Made by a program: the position numbers and the translations under genes. Shown in pieces: positions 35,738 through 39,712 of a DNA stretch of 39,712 bases. The stretch comes from Rhodospirillaceae bacterium (lineage in GTDB: Bacteria > Pseudomonadota > Alphaproteobacteria > UBA8366): the NCBI GenBank assembly GCA_002716125.1, contig PAZH01000066.1, forward strand, positions 1 to 39,712. The letters run 5' to 3'. Numbering within the stretch: the stretch's first letter is position 1; each line of letters opens with the position of its first letter. The notes under the pieces were generated by a model that did not search any database, was not told the DNA's origin, and saw only the letters and a list, made by a program, of their open reading frames with translations.

Positions 35738-36142
35738 ATGCGTATTTGGCGATTTGCACCCTGTTTCAACAAGCGCGCAACGCATTGGAACCAAACATTG
35801 AGGAAAATTACTCGTTCCAGGACAGATGATCGCCAAGAGCCGCAAAATGCCGGCAAACCGGCAAATTCTACCATTGCCGTCGCGATCGAGCACCGTCCAA
35901 CCGGCCCTGATTCACTTCCAAAAATCGTCGCTTCAGGAAAGGGCAGTGTCGCTGAGAAAATCTTGGACATTGCCTTTGCGGAAGGTGTTCGCGTCCGGGA
36001 AGATGCAGATCTGGCCGAAATGCTCGCTGCGGCGGATATCGATACGGAAATCCCCGTGGAGGCCTTCATCGCGGTCGCTGAAATTCTAAGGTACGTATAC
36101 GCTGCGAACGACATCACAACGCAAGAGGTCAGCAAACCATGA
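35738..36142 (+). CDS. FlhB C-terminal domain paralogue (FhlB-like)
   Basis: The protein matches only the cytoplasmic C-domain of FlhB after the cleavage site: TIAVAIEHRPTGPDSLPKIV, GKGSVAEKILDIAFAEGV, and EIPVEAFIAVAEILRYVY. It has no membrane segments and no NPTH. Such stand-alone domains can replace the cleaved FlhB C-domain in some flagella. The start is uncertain: ATG 35738 opens the frame, but the conserved domain begins at about residue 45, and TTG 35798 has GGAA upstream. Its stop overlaps the next gene as ATGA. Confidence 0.82.
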   Translation: MRIWRFAPCFNKRATHWNQTLRKITRSRTDDRQEPQNAGKPANSTIAVAIEHRPTGPDSLPKIVASGKGSVAEKILDIAFAEGVRVREDADLAEMLAAADIDTEIPVEAFIAVAEILRYVYAANDITTQEVSKP

Positions 36143-36420
36143 CAAAAGACGAAATTCTTGAGGCCCTCGAAGCCCTGCGAGGCGTCGTTGCAATGGGCAA
36201 GGATAAGCTCGAAGAAGGCCAATACATCGATATGGAAATGATGCAGGCAAAGATTGACGAAACTTGCCAAGAAATCGCCGAATTAGAGCCGGAAGAGGCG
36301 GGAGAAGTCCGCGAACCTTTGAATGATTTGCTGGAAGACCTTCAAGCGTACTCGGCTTATATTGGCGAAATATCGGATGCTGGTGAGTCCAATCCGACAC
36401 CCGCGGCCAACAGCGAATAG
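36139..36420 (+). CDS. Small acidic helical protein in the flagellar unit
   Basis: I do not recognise a family for this 93-residue protein. It is rich in Glu and Leu, predicted almost fully helical, with a heptad-like pattern (ILEALEALRGVVAMGKDKLE, then IDETCQEIAELEPEE). Size, charge and place resemble flagellar export chaperones such as FliT or FlgN, which is inference only. It starts in a four-base ATGA overlap with the FlhB-like gene and precedes fliO by 54 bp. Confidence 0.75.
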   Translation: MTKDEILEALEALRGVVAMGKDKLEEGQYIDMEMMQAKIDETCQEIAELEPEEAGEVREPLNDLLEDLQAYSAYIGEISDAGESNPTPAANSE

Positions 36421-36474
36421 TCGGCAAACAATTCCAGGGCCACTTCGAAACTCAATAGAGCTGTTTATATTCGA

Positions 36475-36855
36475 ATGGACTTAGACTACTCGAATTACCT
36501 GCAATTCTTTCTGGCGCTGATATTTGTCCTGGGCCTTATTGGCGCTGTCGCGATCGTGCTTCGCCATTTTGGGCTTGGCGGTGCCATTCGTTTGCAACGC
36601 CGTCTTAAGGGGGAACGCCGACGTTTGGAGGTCACGGACGTCATACCCATCGACGCGCGCCGACGGCTCATTCTCGTTCGAAGAGACGATACGGAACATC
36701 TAATATTACTCGGCATGAACGAAGATACTTTGATTGAAAGAGGCATTCCCGCGCGGGACATGCCCACACAAACTGATGAACAAGATCAAAGCGACAATTC
36801 AACCGGCGTCAGCCTGAGCTCGATCGTGACGACTATTCAGGGCAAGAAAAAATGA
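36475..36855 (+). CDS. fliO: Flagellar biosynthetic protein FliO
   Basis: FliO helps FliP assemble into the export gate. The 126-residue protein has one membrane segment (about 10-30) and then the FliO core RRRLEVTDVIPIDARRRLILVRRDDTEHLILLG (read in parts), with a polar tail. It overlaps fliP by four bases (ATGA), the usual fliOP layout. The ribosome site is weak. Confidence 0.92.
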   Translation: MDLDYSNYLQFFLALIFVLGLIGAVAIVLRHFGLGGAIRLQRRLKGERRRLEVTDVIPIDARRRLILVRRDDTEHLILLGMNEDTLIERGIPARDMPTQTDEQDQSDNSTGVSLSSIVTTIQGKKK

Positions 36856-37610
36856 CTGTTAACAAAAAGGCCCTAATCGGATCGATCTTCGTATCGCTTG
36901 GCGCAGCGATTGTGCTGTTCGCGACTAACCCCGCGATCGCCCAAAGCGTTAACCTGGATTTCGGCGAAGGTGGCAGCTCCACCGCGCGTATCGTTCAACT
37001 CGTCGTTCTTCTGACCGTCATCTCGCTCGCACCGTCGATTTTGGTCATGGTGACGTCGTTCGCTCGGATCGTCATTGTTCTATCTCTCTTGCGCACAGCA
37101 TTGGGAACGCAAGGTGCACCGCCGAATTCCGTCATGGTGAGTTTAGCGCTCTTTATGACGTTCTTTATCATGCAGCCAACTTTGGAGACGGCATATGACC
37201 AAGGCGTCGCACCGCTGATTGAGGAACAGATTACGGAAGAACAATCCTTCGACCGCACGATGGCACCCGTCAAAGGCTTTATGCTGCGGCATGTCCGAGA
37301 GAAAGATATCGATCTATTCCGTCAAATGGCGAACGTCGGCAATATCGAGAACCGAGCGGATACCCCCCTGCGTGTATTGGTACCCGCATTTATGATTTCC
37401 GAACTCAAACGCGCGTTCGAGATCGGGTTTTTGATTTTCATACCATTTCTAATTATCGATATGGTGGTCGCATCTGTCCTCATGTCGATGGGTATGATGA
37501 TGTTACCCCCCGTAATGATATCTTTGCCGTTCAAGCTCATATTTTTTGTTTTGGTCGACGGCTGGTATTTGGTTGTTGGAAGCTTGGTTCAAAGCTTCGG
37601 CGAATTATAG
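36852..37610 (+). CDS. fliP: Flagellar export gate protein FliP
   Basis: FliP is the main ring protein of the export gate. The 252-residue precursor has a cleavable signal peptide (about 1-30, ending AIA/QS), then FARIVIVLSLLRTALGTQ, PPNSVMVSLALFMTFFIM, LVPAFMISELKRAFEIGF and LPPVMISLPFKLIFFVLVDGW, all strong FliP marks. It is separated from fliQ and fliR, which lie in the divergent unit. It converges with the TPR gene after 17 bp. Confidence 0.97.
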   Translation: MTVNKKALIGSIFVSLGAAIVLFATNPAIAQSVNLDFGEGGSSTARIVQLVVLLTVISLAPSILVMVTSFARIVIVLSLLRTALGTQGAPPNSVMVSLALFMTFFIMQPTLETAYDQGVAPLIEEQITEEQSFDRTMAPVKGFMLRHVREKDIDLFRQMANVGNIENRADTPLRVLVPAFMISELKRAFEIGFLIFIPFLIIDMVVASVLMSMGMMMLPPVMISLPFKLIFFVLVDGWYLVVGSLVQSFGEL

Positions 37611-37627
37611 CGACGCTCTTCTATATA

Positions 37628-39712
37628 TTAGCCGCTTGTTGTCTGTGCAGATTGCTCGCCGGTCTGTTGCCCTGATGAGCCGTCTGACTGCAATAAACGT
37701 TCACGATAGTTTTTCATAAACGCTTGAAACTGGTCGACATCCGCGATTTGCTTTTGGATTGAACCTAAATCGAACCCTGCCCCTTCGGACGGCTTCGCAA
37801 TGTAATCGAAAGTCGCCGCAAGCGGACTAGCCCGCATCCCCGGACCATACATTTCAAAAAGCTGCCGAAGGCCGTCTTCATCCCTATTGAGTTTTAACGC
37901 GACGGCCCAAAGCAACACCGTCCGCCCGAGTTCGCTATCGATCGACGCCCCGTCGACGGGCGGATCACCGACCAGCCGCTGGTATACTTTCCCGGCTTCT
38001 CCCCAATTCTGCTCGCGGAAGTAAATCGCGCTTCTGAGCAAATCGGCTTCTCGGCTGATATCGCCAGCCAAGAGCGCAATTGCATCGTTCGCCTTGCCAA
38101 GCTCGAACTCTGCCTTCGCGCGAATACGCCGCCGGTCATTCTCGATCTCAAGCGAAACATTGGGGTAAAAACTATCGCGTAGCGCGCCAAGGGCGCCTTG
38201 AGGGTCACGCGCAATCAAGCGAATGAGAGCTAATTTCGTACCGACGCCAGCTTTTTCCTCGCCCTTCAACCTAAACTTAACTTGGTGACTGAGCACATCC
38301 GACGCCTTGTCCAGCAAATCGACATTGACCAATCGCTCAGCCAACTTCTGAATCATGATATTGCCTTCGGGCCCGGCCGGCGTCAGCTCCCGAAATTCGT
38401 CATAGAGCGCCAAAGCCTTCAAAGGCGATATATTGTCCGCCTCGCCCTCAAAATAGAGGCGACGGAAGACGCCCCTCATTCGTTCCGCCGCTTCCCTCGC
38501 GTCTGTATGTTTTGGGAAATAGGTGACGATGACCTTCAATGTATTTAGCGCGTTACGATAATCGCTTTTCGCCAGATAAAGCTCGCCGAGCCGGTTCAAA
38601 ACCTTCCGCTCGAATGCGTCTCCCCGCCAGGCGTACCGCAACCTCTCAAGGCGCTGAATAGCTTCCTCTAACTCGATGGTCTCCTGTTGAAGATTGAGAT
38701 CGGTCAACTCGTACTCTGCGCGCACAGAGCTATAGAGGTCGCCGCTGTCTTTCGCGGTTTGAAATGACGCAACAGCATTATCGAGGTCCAACTCCATCCG
38801 ATACAGTCGACCGAACAAATAGTCCAAACGCGCCTTATAGGTTGGCCCATAGGTATCGATCTCATCAGTGATCCGATCTCGCCATTGTTTGGCAAGTTCG
38901 AGCTGCTCCGCCTCCAATGCAGTATTCAAGCGCCGGACAAGAAGCTTCGGCTTTAAGGGAACAGGGTAAGCTTGCAGCGATGGATCGCCTGTATCAAAAT
39001 TCTTAATTGCGGCTTCTTGGTCGCCAACGAGATCAGCAGCGGCACCGCGCCAAAGTGCCATGTCTTGGAAATCGTCCAAACGCGGATCTTTGAGGGTTTT
39101 CTGCGCTTCCGCTCCGCGTTCCGCCAAGACCAAAGCCGCGCCTTTAAGCGCGATGAAATCCTCGGCAGTCGCCGCCTTTAGATCAGTCAATTCGACCACT
39201 GACAATATGCCGAGCGCTTCCTGCGCAAATCCATGTGAAAAATTATAACGCGCCAGTTCTGTCCGAGATTCGGCGCGCCGAGTTGGCCGTTGTGTCGCGA
39301 TGCCGGACATAAATTCGCGACGTGTCTCCATCAGTTTGCTGAGCGAACCGCGCTGCCATTTTACTGGTTTCAGGATTTGTGGGCCAATCGCACCTAGCGT
39401 GACCGCTGTTTTTCCCGCACCTGCCTCTCCCATCTTCGATGGCACGGTAGCGATTTCGGAGACATACAACCCTTTCGGACCGCTGAAGACAATGGCCTTT
39501 TCTAGCTTGTTCAAGACCAAGTCGTCGTTAAACGTCTCAATCGCGACGCCTTGGGCGGAGGCAAGTATTTGGAATTCGGGGTATGCCCGCTCGCTATCAA
39601 TACCGAGCCCCGGTTTCGTTATCGCGACAACCTGAACAGTGTCACCCACATCCGGATCTTGAAAGCGGAATAGTTGTCCAGGCGCTTCCATCGGCATTAA
39701 TAACTGGGGACC
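37628..39712 (-). CDS. Large TPR-repeat protein, 5' part cut by window edge
   Basis: The frame is open to the right edge; ATG at 39695-39697 is in frame, but the five codons upstream of it hold no stop, so the gene probably starts further out. The 689 residues after that ATG have an N-terminal strand-rich part (about 1-110) and then a long run of helical pairs in TPR style to about 620, for instance LERLRYAWRGDAFERKVLNRLGELYLAKSDYRNAL (part). The C-terminal tail ends in Gln/Ser/Thr. No known family name. Position beside fliP suggests a flagellar or motility role (inference). Confidence 0.85.
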   Translation of the reverse strand, partial: GPQLLMPMEAPGQLFRFQDPDVGDTVQVVAITKPGLGIDSERAYPEFQILASAQGVAIETFNDDLVLNKLEKAIVFSGPKGLYVSEIATVPSKMGEAGAGKTAVTLGAIGPQILKPVKWQRGSLSKLMETRREFMSGIATQRPTRRAESRTELARYNFSHGFAQEALGILSVVELTDLKAATAEDFIALKGAALVLAERGAEAQKTLKDPRLDDFQDMALWRGAAADLVGDQEAAIKNFDTGDPSLQAYPVPLKPKLLVRRLNTALEAEQLELAKQWRDRITDEIDTYGPTYKARLDYLFGRLYRMELDLDNAVASFQTAKDSGDLYSSVRAEYELTDLNLQQETIELEEAIQRLERLRYAWRGDAFERKVLNRLGELYLAKSDYRNALNTLKVIVTYFPKHTDAREAAERMRGVFRRLYFEGEADNISPLKALALYDEFRELTPAGPEGNIMIQKLAERLVNVDLLDKASDVLSHQVKFRLKGEEKAGVGTKLALIRLIARDPQGALGALRDSFYPNVSLEIENDRRRIRAKAEFELGKANDAIALLAGDISREADLLRSAIYFREQNWGEAGKVYQRLVGDPPVDGASIDSELGRTVLLWAVALKLNRDEDGLRQLFEMYGPGMRASPLAATFDYIAKPSEGAGFDLGSIQKQIADVDQFQAFMKNYRERLLQSDGSSGQQTGEQSAQTTSG

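Noticed and set aside
1..39712. CRISPR arrays, tRNA/rRNA genes, insertion sequences, attachment sites
   Set aside because: Looked for by eye on both strands; no spaced direct repeats, cloverleaf-like sequences, transposase or integrase features were seen.

Overview
This window looks like core chromosome of a free-living, flagellated, Gram-negative alphaproteobacterium, most likely Rhodospirillales-like (inference). The signs are the gene order flgBC-fliE-fliQ-fliR-flhB-cckA-like-recA-alaS, the sfsA-map-radC order, a CckA-type hybrid kinase, and an alphaproteobacterial LexA box (GAAC-N7-GAAC) in front of recA. I see no rRNA, tRNA, CRISPR, insertion sequence, prophage or plasmid module.

Region 1 (1-9400) is one long minus-strand urea-use unit: urtA-urtB-urtC-urtD-urtE-ureD-ureA-ureB-ureC-ureE, with ureE cut by the left edge. 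Transcription appears to begin at a sigma-54 type promoter (9354-9368) with an IHF-like site behind it, which fits nitrogen control. A strong hairpin separates urtA (the binding protein) from urtB. The genes import urea by an ABC transporter and hydrolyse it with a nickel urease.

Region 2 (9750-18253) holds a GST-like/FAD-oxidoreductase pair, the sfsA-map-radC set, a secreted trypsin-like protease fused to a helical repeat region, a class III CoA-transferase, and the phosphatidylethanolamine pair psd-pssA. Region 3 (18434-26194) holds a small YbjN-like protein, a LysM membrane protein, a cytochrome c'/dihaem cytochrome c pair, a LOG-family nucleotide hydrolase, an unrecognised 456-residue protein, a small lipoprotein, and a MoxR-ATPase/VWA pair.

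Region 4 (26277-39712) is alaS, recA, a CckA-like kinase without membrane segments, and two divergent flagellar units. The leftward unit is flgB-flgC-fliE-fliQ-fliR-flhB, running on to the kinase. The rightward unit is an FlhB C-domain paralogue, a 93-residue acidic protein, fliO and fliP. They share a 428-bp AT-rich gap with an apparent sigma-54 promoter facing each way and an IHF-like site between them. A large TPR protein converges on fliP and runs off the right edge.

Most of the window is ordinary, well-known biology. The points most worth a second look are the divergent sigma-54 flagellar control region, the soluble CckA-like kinase, the unrecognised gene at 22372-23742, the 93-residue flagellar gene, and the partial TPR protein. 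I found no clear new multi-gene system. All calls come from reading the sequence; no database search was run.
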